This document shows positions 38,161-46,401 of a stretch of 64,000 nt of DNA, piece by piece; position 1 is the stretch's first letter, and each line of letters starts with the position of its first letter. The notes under the pieces were generated by a model. It did not search any database. It had not been told where the DNA came from and saw only the letters and a list, made by a program, of their open reading frames with translations. A program made the translations under genes and the position numbers. This DNA is from [Erwinia] mediterraneensis (GTDB lineage Bacteria; Pseudomonadota; Gammaproteobacteria; Enterobacterales; Enterobacteriaceae), in NCBI RefSeq assembly GCF_900604315.1, contig NZ_LR026978.1, positions 3,808,157 through 3,872,156 of the forward strand, read 5' to 3'.

Positions 38161-38998
38161 TTTTCTGTTCCTGCTGCTGATGGCAAAAATCGGTGTCGGA
38201 GCAGACAAACAGGCGCGTGCCCTGATCGTCCATCACAATTTCGTCGAGATAGCTGTGGCGTGAACCACAGAGCGCACAGGGCGCTTCCCAGCTCTGGATC
38301 TGGAAGGGGTGATCCTCAAAGTCGAGGCTCTCTACCTTGCAATACGGCGGCAGCGCGTAGATGCGTTTCTCGCGCCCGGCACCAAACAGCTGTAGCGCGG
38401 GCATCATGTGCATTTTCGGATTGTCGAATTTGGGGATGGGCGAAGGATCCATCACATAGCGATCGTTCACTTTCACCGGGTAGGCATAGGTGGTCGCAAT
38501 ATGGCCGTAGCGGGCGATATCTTCATAGAGTTTCACCTGCATAACGCCGTACTCCTCCAGCGCATGCATTTTGCGCGTCTCCGTCTCGCGCGGTTCGATG
38601 AAACGCAACGGCTCCGGGATCGGCACCTGATAAATCAGGATTTGATCCTCCTGCAGCGGCGTTTCCGGAATACGGTGGCGCGTCTGAATCAGGGTAGCCT
38701 CCGCCGTGCGCTCGCTGGTGGCGGCTCCGCTGACGCGCTGAAAAAAGCGGCGAATAGAGACCGCGTTAGTGGTGTCGTCCGCCCCCTGGTCGATCACCTT
38801 CAGTACATCCTGCTCGCCAATCAGGCTGGCGGTGAGTTGAATGCCGCCGGTGCCCCAGCCGTAGGGCATCGGCATTTCGCGTCCGGCAAAAGGCACCTGA
38901 TAGCCCGGGATCGCCACCGCTTTCAGCATGGCGCGCCGGAGTGTACGTTTGCTCTGCTCGTCGAGATAACCGCTGTTATAACCCGTTAGTTCACTCAT
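38150..38998 (-). CDS. phnJ: C-P lyase catalytic subunit PhnJ
   Basis: A 282-residue radical-SAM enzyme that cleaves the carbon-phosphorus bond of ribose 1-phosphonate 5-phosphate. The iron-sulphur ligands are visible as CALCGSRHSYLDE followed by FVCSDTDFC (C-x2-C, about 21 residues, C-x5-C), as in E. coli PhnJ. The glycyl-radical region AIPGYQVPFAGREMPMPYGWG is conserved. It overlaps phnI by eight bases. All key residues are present, so the pathway should be functional. Confidence 0.96.
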   Translation of the reverse strand: MSELTGYNSGYLDEQSKRTLRRAMLKAVAIPGYQVPFAGREMPMPYGWGTGGIQLTASLIGEQDVLKVIDQGADDTTNAVSIRRFFQRVSGAATSERTAEATLIQTRHRIPETPLQEDQILIYQVPIPEPLRFIEPRETETRKMHALEEYGVMQVKLYEDIARYGHIATTYAYPVKVNDRYVMDPSPIPKFDNPKMHMMPALQLFGAGREKRIYALPPYCKVESLDFEDHPFQIQSWEAPCALCGSRHSYLDEIVMDDQGTRLFVCSDTDFCHQQQEQKNAQ

Positions 38999-40067
38999 GA
39001 TTCTGCTCCTGCCAGGCCTGACGCAGCTGCTTCAGCAGGGTCAGTTCCGCCTGAAAATCGACGTAGTGCGGCAGCTTGAGATGAGACACAAAGCCAGCGG
39101 CTTCAACGTTATCCGCGTGCGACAGCACGAACTCTTCATCCTGCGCCGGACTGGTAATGCGTTCATCCTGTTCCCGCACCTGCAGCGCGCGCTCCACCAG
39201 CGCCATCGCCATCGCTTTGCGCTCGGCCCGCCCAAATACCAGTCCGTAGCCGCGCGTAAAGTGCGGCGGGCGTTCCCCCTTGTCGGTAAAGCCGTTGACC
39301 ATTTCACACTCCGTGAGCAGCAGCTCACCGATTTCGACCGGAAAACCCAGCTCTTCCGGGCAAACCGAGACAGTGACGTAGCCGGTGCGGATCTCGCCAG
39401 CAAAGGGATGGGTGCGGCCATAACCGCGCTGCGTAGAGTAGCCGAGCGCCAGCAGAAAGCCTTCGTCGCCGCGCACCAGTTGCTGCAGCCGGACAGCGCG
39501 CGAGGCCGGAAACTGCAGCGGTTCACGGGTGATATCACCCGGCTCGCTGCCATCATCCTCTTCTGCCGCCGCCAGGCCCTCTGCGCTCATCATGCTGAAC
39601 ATGTGCGGGCAGTTTTCCGGCAGCTGCTGGTCATCACGCGGCGACGCGGGCGTTTCGCCATTCGCCAGCAGGGTAAAATCGAGCAGGCGGTGACTGTAGT
39701 CATAAGTGGGTCCCAGCACCTGACCACCGGGCAGATCCTTGTAGACGGCGGAGATGCGCCGCTCAATGCGCATCGACTGCGTATTCAGCGGCTGGCTCCC
39801 GGTCAGGCGCGGCAGCGTGGTACGGTAGGCGCGCAGCAGAAAGATCGCTTCCACCAGATCGCCGCTCGCCTGTTTAATCGCCAGCGCAGCCAGTTCGGCA
39901 TCGTAAATGCCCCCTTCGGTCATCACCCGATCCACCGCCAGGCCGAGCTGTGCCGCAATCTGGTCACAGGTCAGTTCAGCAATGTTGCGATTGCCCCGGC
40001 GCAGATCAGCCTGCAACTGATGGGCGTGGGCAATGGCCTTTTCACCGCCTTTGACTGCTACATACAT
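38991..40067 (-). CDS. phnI: C-P lyase nucleosidase subunit PhnI
   Basis: A 358-residue subunit that exchanges adenine of ATP for the phosphonate, forming ribose 1-phosphonate 5-triphosphate with PhnG, PhnH and PhnL. The N-terminus MYVAVKGGEKAI matches E. coli. The ATG at 40067 is preferred because GGAGG lies seven bases ahead; a GTG six bases upstream is too close to it. It overlaps phnH by ten bases. Confidence 0.95.
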   Translation of the reverse strand: MYVAVKGGEKAIAHAHQLQADLRRGNRNIAELTCDQIAAQLGLAVDRVMTEGGIYDAELAALAIKQASGDLVEAIFLLRAYRTTLPRLTGSQPLNTQSMRIERRISAVYKDLPGGQVLGPTYDYSHRLLDFTLLANGETPASPRDDQQLPENCPHMFSMMSAEGLAAAEEDDGSEPGDITREPLQFPASRAVRLQQLVRGDEGFLLALGYSTQRGYGRTHPFAGEIRTGYVTVSVCPEELGFPVEIGELLLTECEMVNGFTDKGERPPHFTRGYGLVFGRAERKAMAMALVERALQVREQDERITSPAQDEEFVLSHADNVEAAGFVSHLKLPHYVDFQAELTLLKQLRQAWQEQNHE

Positions 40068-40642
40068 GCGCACACCTCCACCCGGGTCGTGCGCGGCACG
40101 GCCATTGCCGTTTCGCCACAGGTAAAAATAAAATCGACGCCCTGCGGAAAGGGATGCGGGCGATCACACAGATAAGCCAGCACGCGCTGAGGCAACCTGG
40201 GGGCGATAGCCCGCGGCTCGCGCAGCCCCGGTCCGCTAAGCCGGAGCGTCAGGCCGCCGCTGAGCCCGGCCACGTCAATGATCAGGGTGCTGCTTTTTTC
40301 CGGCGCGAGAGAGTCGCCTGCGGCAAACAGGCCGGGGTCGGGATTGCTGGCGCCCGCCAGCAGCGCAAAAGGGGCGTCGCTGTGCGACGCAATCGGCACG
40401 CCGGTGTGAAAGCGCAGATTGGTGCGTAGCGTCTGGTTGTCGAGGGCGGGATCGATCCACAGCGGACTCTCCTGATCCACCAGCGTCAGCAGTACGGCGG
40501 TGGCCGCCGGTGACAGCGTTTCCCAGCCCTGCTGCAACGGCAGCGATACCACGACGCCCGGTTCACTCATTGCTTTTAACAGGCGGCGAAAGGCGCTTTG
40601 CGCATCGGCTACCGGATGGTTAAAACTTGCCAGTAAACTCAT
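40058..40642 (-). CDS. phnH: C-P lyase subunit PhnH
   Basis: A 194-residue subunit, exactly the E. coli length, of the PhnGHIJ complex. The family's opening ASFNHPVADAQSAFRRLLKAMSEPG and C-terminal FPQGVDFIFTCGETAMAVPRTTRVE are clear. It begins one base into the phnG stop codon and runs into phnI, so translation is coupled. Confidence 0.94.
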   Translation of the reverse strand: MSLLASFNHPVADAQSAFRRLLKAMSEPGVVVSLPLQQGWETLSPAATAVLLTLVDQESPLWIDPALDNQTLRTNLRFHTGVPIASHSDAPFALLAGASNPDPGLFAAGDSLAPEKSSTLIIDVAGLSGGLTLRLSGPGLREPRAIAPRLPQRVLAYLCDRPHPFPQGVDFIFTCGETAMAVPRTTRVEVCACM

Positions 40643-41088
40643 CAGTTATCTCCACGAACCAGCGTAAAAAAGTCCACCTTGCTGCCGGCAATTTCCCGGG
40701 CGCGTAGCTGACGCTGCTCAGCACGCAGCGCCGCCAGCGGCGCGATAATCTGCTCCTGCAGCAGCAAACGGGTTTCCGCCTGTTGCAACAGGGCATCGAT
40801 CAGGGCGCAGCGCTCGGCATGCGGCCGGTTGCGTCCCAGCACATAGCTGTAGCCCAGAGTGCCGTCTTCCAGCGCCACGACGGCGCGTGTCAGGGTGGCA
40901 TCGCCCAGCACAAAGCGTTGTCCGGTAGCACCCATCCGCCCCTGCAGACGCGTCAGGCCGGTTTCCGCCGGGCGTATCAGACGAAATGACGGGTTGAGAT
41001 TCAGCGCCTGCCAGCGCGCCTTCAGGGTGTCGGCATCGCTGTGGGCAAGGACTGAAAGCCAGTGCTGACGTGCAGTTAGCTGTTCCAT
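40642..41088 (-). CDS. phnG: C-P lyase subunit PhnG
   Basis: A 148-residue subunit of the core complex. Family motifs include RQHWLSVLAHSD near the N-terminus, GATGQRFVLGDATLTRAVV, and YVLGRNRPHAERCALIDALLQ. It overlaps the phnF stop by one base. Length is close to E. coli PhnG (150). Confidence 0.94.
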   Translation of the reverse strand: MEQLTARQHWLSVLAHSDADTLKARWQALNLNPSFRLIRPAETGLTRLQGRMGATGQRFVLGDATLTRAVVALEDGTLGYSYVLGRNRPHAERCALIDALLQQAETRLLLQEQIIAPLAALRAEQRQLRAREIAGSKVDFFTLVRGDN

Positions 41089-41807
41089 TAATGCTCCAGG
41101 GTGAGTTCAATCATGTCGCCGCGCGTCAGGCTGACCGAATACTCCGCCAGCTGACCATCGGTGGTTTTGTTCAGGGTGCGCACGCAGAGCAGCGGCAGCT
41201 GCTGGACAATTTCCAGCTGCTTACACTCTTTCGCCTGCGCACTGCGGGTGCTGATACTGGTCTGCGCGCGCCGCAGCTGCACGCCGACCTGCTGATGCAG
41301 CCACGCATGCAGCGAGCCGCTGTGAAACTGTTGCAGCGCTGGCCACCAGGAGAGCTCGGGCAGGTAGTGATTAATCAGGCTCATCGGCACGCCATTTACC
41401 CGGCGCAGCGTGCGCAGATGGATGACCCGGGCACCCTCCTGACACGCCAGCGCCTGAGCCACCTCCGCGCCGGCTGGTCGCACTACGGCCAGCAGGCGTT
41501 CGCTGGTGGGATGGCTGCCCTGTTCCAGCAGGTTCTGACTGAAGCGCGCCTGGGCGTGCAGGGGATAGTGATAAGGACGCATCAGTACCAGGGTGCCTAC
41601 TCCGTGACGGCGCTGCAGCAGCCCTTTGTTGACCAGCTCATCCACCGCACGACGCAGCGTATGGCGATTCACGGCGTACTGCGCCGCCAGCTGGTGTTCA
41701 GACGGGAGATAGTCACCACAGCGATAGCCCTCGCGCAACCGTTGCTCCAGCTGCGCGGCAATCGCCTGGTAGAGAGTGGTCGGATGTCTGGATAACTCCG
41801 TCGCCAT
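41088..41807 (-). CDS. phnF: GntR/HutC-family regulator PhnF
   Basis: A 239-residue regulator. The N-terminal winged helix reads YRCGDYLPSEHQLAAQYAVNRHTLRRAVDELVNKGLLQRRHGVGT, followed by a UTRA ligand domain. It heads the phosphonate operon here, whereas in E. coli phnF lies after phnE. As the first gene it is probably autoregulatory and controls phnG onward. Confidence 0.93.
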   Translation of the reverse strand: MATELSRHPTTLYQAIAAQLEQRLREGYRCGDYLPSEHQLAAQYAVNRHTLRRAVDELVNKGLLQRRHGVGTLVLMRPYHYPLHAQARFSQNLLEQGSHPTSERLLAVVRPAGAEVAQALACQEGARVIHLRTLRRVNGVPMSLINHYLPELSWWPALQQFHSGSLHAWLHQQVGVQLRRAQTSISTRSAQAKECKQLEIVQQLPLLCVRTLNKTTDGQLAEYSVSLTRGDMIELTLEH

Positions 41808-41880
41808 GAAGACCTCAAACAGTAAAGGTTGCAGGAACGCAGCGAATGCCCTGTCTGCGTGACGGCATTACCTTGACGCA

Positions 41881-41913
41881 GCGAGATGACAAGCGGGTTA
41901 CGGCTTAATGACG
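41881..41913 (-). promoter_or_regulatory. Candidate PhoB box upstream of phnF
   Basis: Read on the minus strand, three consecutive 11-base units begin at 41913 (CGTCATTAAGC), 41902 (CGTAACCCGCT) and 41891 (TGTCATCTCGC). Units one and three match the PhoB half-site well, the middle one poorly. The site lies 74-106 bases ahead of the phnF start, a suitable distance for phosphate-starvation activation of the whole operon. Confidence 0.4.
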
Positions 41914-42033
41914 CAAAGATGAAATTGCAGCAGCGATGTAAGGCGGGGCCGGACTTTTCCCCGGGCCAGGCAGGTCCAGGGTTTTCTGCTACTTTAAACA
42001 GGGTGCCTCTCTTTCAGGTAAATCCAGAAACGC

Positions 42034-44229
42034 ATGATAAATCCCACCCACTGTACTGCCGGGTTCCGGCGCAATTTTTGGCGTGAAGTCTTACTGCCGC
42101 TGCTGGCGATACTGATTCTGACATTTGCAGGGGCGTGGTTTGGTATGTATTCGAGCGCAGCGCTGAGTAATCAGGAGGCACAGCGCCAGCAGCAACACAT
42201 GATTGAAGCCTCCTTTGCGCAAACCCAGGCAGAACATCTGCGTCAGCTGCGCAGCCTGACCCGCTGGAATGAGCTGGATAAAAAGCTGCACCTTAACCAG
42301 AGGGATGAAGCCTGGCTGAATGAGAATGTGGGCGACTGGCTCTGGCGCATGTTTGGTCATCAGCTGACGCTGGCTCTGGACGCACACGGTCAGGTCATCG
42401 GCCTCTGGCGTAACGGTCAGGCGCAGGCGGATAAGCACAGCGGGCTGGCGCTGCAGCAGCTGCTGCAAAAGCAGCGGGCGTTACAGGACAGCGCCCTGCC
42501 CGACAGCGATACGGTGGATTTAGTCCGCATCGGCCAGCAGGCGGCGGTGGTGGCTGTCAGTAATATTGCGTCCAGCCAGGCGCACACCGACCGCTACCGT
42601 CTGGTGAGCCTGAAATTCCTTGATGAAGCTTATCTGCGCGCGCTGGCCTCGCGCAGCCAGCTGCAGGATTTGCACTTTACCGACAGCAATATGCGCTCCG
42701 ACCATAAAGCGCATTATCAGCTGTTGTCGCAGCAGGGGGAGCCGGTGGGGTATATCAGCTGGCTGCCTGTGCATCCCGGTCAGCAGATGCTGCGCACCGT
42801 CGGCCCCATCACCGCGCTGGCGGTGCTGGTCATCACCCTGCTCTGTCTCTATATGTCGCGTCGCATCTGGACCTCGTCTCTGCATCTGTCGCAGTCGATG
42901 TTAAAGCTCGCGGCCAGCGAGGCGCAGGCGCAGCACCTGGCGTTTCATGATGTGCTGACCGGTCTGCCCAATCGCGCGCTGGTGGAAGATCGCCTTACCC
43001 AGGCGCTGGCGCTGGCGACGCGTCAGCAGCAGCAGGTTGCGCTGCTGCTGATTGATCTTGATCGCTTTAAGAGCATTAACGATACCTACGGACATAAGGC
43101 CGGTGACGATTTGATTATCGAAGTCAGTCACCGTCTCTGCGCGCTGGTGCGTGCCAGTGATACCGTAGGCCGCATCGGTGGCGATGAGTTTATTATCGTG
43201 ATGCCAGCGGTTGAACACCTCGCCCAGGTGCAGGCGCTCAGCAAACGTATTATCGAGGCGCTGGCGCAACCGGTGGTGGTGCTGGGCAGCGAAGCCTGGA
43301 TCGGTGCCAGTATCGGGCTGACGCTGGCACCGCAGGATGGTATGGATCGCCAGGAGCTGATGCGTAAGGCCGATATCGCCTTGTATGAAGCTAAAAACGG
43401 CGGGCGCGGTCAGTATCGTCAGTTTGAAGCGGCCATGGATGAGTCAGTGCGCACGCGGCAGATGATTGCGGCGGATTTGCGCAACGCACTCAGGAACTAC
43501 CAGGGGCTGGCGGTCTGGTATCAGCCGCTGATGGATATCAACGGACAACAGGTGGTCGGGCTTGAGGCGCTGCTGCGCTGGCAGCATCCGACGCGTGGTG
43601 ACATCACGCCAGGCGAGTTTATTGCCATTGCGGAAGAGACCGGTCTGATCATCCCGCTGGGCGAATGGGTGCTGCACGAAGCCTGTCAGGTGGCGCAGCG
43701 TTATCCGCAGCTGGTGGTAGCGGTGAACATCTCCCCCGTGCAGTTTCGCGCCAGCGGCTTTGTGCAGCGTACTATTGAGATTGTGCAGGAGGCGGGCAGC
43801 GATCCGCAGCATATTGAACTGGAAATCACCGAAGGGGTGCTGATTGAGGATGAACGGGAAGCGCGCGCCATCATTATTGCGTTGCGCGAGGCGGGCTTCC
43901 GCATTGCGCTGGATGATTTCGGCACCGGCTACTCCAGCCTCAACTACCTCAGCCACTTCCCGGTGGACAAAATTAAAATCGATCGCTCCTTTACCCAGTC
44001 GCTGGGGGTCGCGGAGAACTCCACGGCGATTGTGGAATCGGTGGTGAAACTCGGTCATGCGATGGGGCTAACGGTGACGGCTGAAGGCGTAGAAACGGAC
44101 AGCCAGATGTCGGCACTGGCCGATGCCGGGTGCAATCAGTTGCAGGGCTATCTGTTCAGTCAGGCGGTGCCGCTGGAGCAACTGCCCGCGCTGATCGCGC
44201 CGGAGAACGCCATCCTCAACGCACAGTAA
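42034..44229 (+). CDS. CHASE4-type sensor with GGDEF and EAL domains
   Basis: A 731-residue membrane protein for c-di-GMP turnover. A membrane helix (VLLPLLAILILTFAGAWFGMY) is followed by a periplasmic domain with CHASE4-like features, a second helix near 250-272, a GGDEF domain with intact GGDEF and an RASD inhibitory site five residues before it, and an EAL domain with intact EALLRW, DDFGTGYSSL and EGVET. Both catalytic activities therefore look possible. The ligand is unknown. The neighbouring TetR gene starts about 50 bases downstream with its own promoter. Confidence 0.92.
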   Translation: MINPTHCTAGFRRNFWREVLLPLLAILILTFAGAWFGMYSSAALSNQEAQRQQQHMIEASFAQTQAEHLRQLRSLTRWNELDKKLHLNQRDEAWLNENVGDWLWRMFGHQLTLALDAHGQVIGLWRNGQAQADKHSGLALQQLLQKQRALQDSALPDSDTVDLVRIGQQAAVVAVSNIASSQAHTDRYRLVSLKFLDEAYLRALASRSQLQDLHFTDSNMRSDHKAHYQLLSQQGEPVGYISWLPVHPGQQMLRTVGPITALAVLVITLLCLYMSRRIWTSSLHLSQSMLKLAASEAQAQHLAFHDVLTGLPNRALVEDRLTQALALATRQQQQVALLLIDLDRFKSINDTYGHKAGDDLIIEVSHRLCALVRASDTVGRIGGDEFIIVMPAVEHLAQVQALSKRIIEALAQPVVVLGSEAWIGASIGLTLAPQDGMDRQELMRKADIALYEAKNGGRGQYRQFEAAMDESVRTRQMIAADLRNALRNYQGLAVWYQPLMDINGQQVVGLEALLRWQHPTRGDITPGEFIAIAEETGLIIPLGEWVLHEACQVAQRYPQLVVAVNISPVQFRASGFVQRTIEIVQEAGSDPQHIELEITEGVLIEDEREARAIIIALREAGFRIALDDFGTGYSSLNYLSHFPVDKIKIDRSFTQSLGVAENSTAIVESVVKLGHAMGLTVTAEGVETDSQMSALADAGCNQLQGYLFSQAVPLEQLPALIAPENAILNAQ

Positions 44230-44247
44230 CGCGCCGTGACAAAAAGG

Positions 44248-44276
44248 TTGACGAGGTAGAACGATCGTTCTACTCT
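44248..44276 (+). promoter_or_regulatory. TetR promoter with an embedded 18-bp palindromic operator
   Basis: A -35 TTGACG at 44248-44253 and -10 TACTCT at 44271-44276 are 17 bases apart. Between and overlapping them lies the perfect palindrome GTAGAACGATCGTTCTAC (44256-44273), an ideal TetR-type operator. The expected transcription start falls at about 44283, the first base of the TetR start codon. Confidence 0.75.
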
Positions 44277-44282
44277 CGCCAC

Positions 44283-44858
44283 ATGAACAGTAAATACTCC
44301 CCCGAAATCAGAACAAAGCTGCTGGATGTCACCGAATCCCTGATCTACCAGTATGGCTTGCAGGCAACAGGCATGGAGCTGATCGTCAAAGAGTCGGGTA
44401 TTGCGCGTAAGACGCTTTACCGCTACTTCAGTAATAAAGACGATCTCTGTGCGCAGGCGTTGCTGCGCCGCGATAAACGCTGGATGGCCTGGTTCAGCGC
44501 CTGCTCGCTCACCAGTGACGATGCCAGGGAAAATATCCTGAACCTTTTCAGCACCCTGAAATCCTGGTTTTTAACCGAGAGCTTTCGCGGCTGCGCCTTT
44601 ATTAATAGCGCCGGCGAAACTGCGGCAGCCACCCATCCGGTAAGAGTCATTGCCCGCGAGCATAAGCAGCACATTCTTGATCTGACCCGCCAGCTGGCGC
44701 TGGACGCCGGCGCGCAGGATCCCGATTTGCTTGCCCGACAACTACTGCTGCTGATTGATGGAGCCATTACCGTCGCGATGATCATGGGATCGCCTGACGC
44801 GGCGGATGATGCGCGGGAAACGGCAAAAATTTTACTCAACACCCTTACTACCCCCTAA
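44283..44858 (+). CDS. TetR-family transcriptional regulator
   Basis: A 191-residue repressor. The N-terminal helix-turn-helix reads ATGMELIVKESGIARKTLYRYFSNKDDLC; the C-terminal domain contains two cysteines and RGCAFINSAGE, seen in TetR proteins related to NemR/AcrR-type sensors. The start at 44283 matches the family N-terminus, but no Shine-Dalgarno precedes it (CTCTCGCCAC), and the predicted -10 box ends seven bases before it. A leaderless mRNA is therefore likely. The NTF2-like gene follows after 24 bases and is probably co-regulated. Confidence 0.88.
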   Translation: MNSKYSPEIRTKLLDVTESLIYQYGLQATGMELIVKESGIARKTLYRYFSNKDDLCAQALLRRDKRWMAWFSACSLTSDDARENILNLFSTLKSWFLTESFRGCAFINSAGETAAATHPVRVIAREHKQHILDLTRQLALDAGAQDPDLLARQLLLLIDGAITVAMIMGSPDAADDARETAKILLNTLTTP

Positions 44859-44882
44859 CTCGCCGCGCAGGCAGGAGTCATG

Positions 44883-45362
44883 ATGTCAGAGCAAACCGAA
44901 AAAAGAGCCCCGTTGCCCCCTTTCAGCCGTGACACGGCCATCGAAAAAGTGCGTCTGGCTGAGGATGGCTGGAACTCACGCGACGCGGCGAAAGTCGCCA
45001 TGGCTTACAGCAAAGATACGCGCTGGCGCAACCGCGCCGAGTTTGTTAACAGTCGTGAGGAGGCGGAAGCGTTTCTGACACGCAAATGGCGCAAGGAGCT
45101 GGATTACCGTCTGATTAAAGAGTTGTGGGCCTTTGACAGCCACCGCATCGCCGTGCGCTATGCGTACGAATGGCATGACGATTCCGGCAACTGGTTCCGC
45201 TCTTATGGCAATGAAAACTGGGAGTTTGATGACAACGGCCTGATGGCCCGGCGTTATGCCAGCATTAACGATCTGCCGATCCGCGCGGAGGATCGTAAAT
45301 TCTTCTGGCCACTGGGTCGCCGTCCTGACGATCATCCCGGCCTGAGTGAGCTGGGGCTGTAA
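44883..45362 (+). CDS. NTF2-like (DUF1348-type) protein
   Basis: A 159-residue protein of the SnoaL/NTF2-like fold, DUF1348 group. The start [29 protein letters not shown] and the repeated [30 protein letters not shown] core are characteristic, with several conserved tryptophans. The AGGAG at 44873-44877 fits the ATG at 44883 better than the one at 44880. No catalytic function is established for this group. Likely the target of the adjacent TetR regulator. Confidence 0.85.
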   Translation: MSEQTEKRAPLPPFSRDTAIEKVRLAEDGWNSRDAAKVAMAYSKDTRWRNRAEFVNSREEAEAFLTRKWRKELDYRLIKELWAFDSHRIAVRYAYEWHDDSGNWFRSYGNENWEFDDNGLMARRYASINDLPIRAEDRKFFWPLGRRPDDHPGLSELGL

Positions 45363-45376
45363 GCTGTTCCGGCGCA

Positions 45377-45405
45377 GAAAAACCGGGCGCGATTCCCGGT
45401 TTTTC
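45377..45405. terminator. Bidirectional rho-independent terminator
   Basis: GAAAAACCGGG at 45377-45387 pairs perfectly with CCCGGTTTTTC at 45395-45405 around a seven-base loop. A and T runs lie on the two arms, so it can terminate transcription of the NTF2-like gene (plus) and the SDR gene (minus). Confidence 0.85.
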
Positions 45406-45438
45406 CCTGTACCGCCTGGCATCGCTGCCGCTATCCCG

Positions 45439-46281
45439 TTACTGCGGAAAATCGGTCGCCACAGAGACCGCTTGCCAGGCTTCCATCTCTTCCAGCCGCG
45501 CTTTCAGCTTGCTGGTTACCGCTTCATAACCCCAGGCGCCCATCACCAGATGGCGCGGCGGCTGCATGTGTTCGCTGAGTTCGATCATCGCCCGTGCGGC
45601 GCGCGCCGGATCGCCCTGCTGCGTACCACTGATATCCGCGGTGGCTTTCATGCGTGCGGCGGCGGTGTCAGCATATTCCGGCAGCTGGCTCGGGGTCTGA
45701 TGCAGCGAACGACCCGCCCAGTCGGTGCGGAAAGGGCCCGGCTCAACGCAGGTGACGTGGATCCCCAGCGGGGCGGTTTCTGCCGCCAGCGCATCGGACC
45801 AGCCTTCCACCGCATGTTTGCTGGCGGCGTAGTAACCGGAACTGGCGAAGCCCACCAGACCCGCCACTGAAGTGATATTGATAATATGCCCGCGCCGCGC
45901 CTGGCGCATGGCGGGCAGCACGGCACGGGTCAGCGCAAACAGGCCAAAGACATTGGTATCAAACTGCGCCCGGATTTCCTGTTCTTCGCCCTCTTCCACC
46001 GAACTCTGATAACCGTAACCGGCATTATTAACCAGTACATCGATGGTGCCGAATTTCTCCAGCGTGGCCTGAACTGCCTGATCGATACTCTGCTGGTCGG
46101 TGACATCCAGCGCCAGCGCCAGCGCATTTTCCTGCCCGTTCACCAGATCGTTAATTTTAGCCGTATCGCGGGCAGTGACGACGACATGAAAGCCACGCGC
46201 AATGGTCTGTTGCGCCAGTTCACGGCCAAAGCCGGTAGAGCATCCTGAAATAAACCAGACAGGGCTTTTCTCTGCAGCCAT
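45439..46281 (-). CDS. Short-chain dehydrogenase/reductase
   Basis: A 280-residue classical SDR enzyme. Nucleotide-binding motif FISGCSTGFGRELA, NNAGYG, the catalytic serine in NITSVAGLVGF and YxxxK in GYYAASKHAVEGW are all present, with VEPGPFRTDW after. The GCSTGFG form is typical of the subgroup annotated as oxidoreductases related to retinol-type SDRs. GGGAGAAG precedes the ATG. Substrate unknown. It follows the TPP-enzyme gene on the same strand after a 120-base gap with a hairpin at 46326-46347. Confidence 0.87.
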   Translation of the reverse strand: MAAEKSPVWFISGCSTGFGRELAQQTIARGFHVVVTARDTAKINDLVNGQENALALALDVTDQQSIDQAVQATLEKFGTIDVLVNNAGYGYQSSVEEGEEQEIRAQFDTNVFGLFALTRAVLPAMRQARRGHIINITSVAGLVGFASSGYYAASKHAVEGWSDALAAETAPLGIHVTCVEPGPFRTDWAGRSLHQTPSQLPEYADTAAARMKATADISGTQQGDPARAARAMIELSEHMQPPRHLVMGAWGYEAVTSKLKARLEEMEAWQAVSVATDFPQ

Positions 46282-46325
46282 TGTTCTTCTCCCAGTTCGT
46301 AGTATGTGTAACGGAACAGCAGGAA

Positions 46326-46347
46326 CCCGATCGCGAACGCGATCGGG
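46326..46347 (-). terminator. Hairpin between TPP enzyme and SDR genes
   Basis: CCCGATCGC at 46326-46334 and GCGATCGGG at 46339-46347 form a 9-bp stem with a GAAC loop. No T-run follows. It probably marks the 3' end of the TPP-enzyme transcript. Confidence 0.5.
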
Positions 46348-46401
46348 CGAGGCGTCGCTTAAGGGTAGTGATTTGCCCCCGGCAAACTTATCCCTTTGTG
46401 C

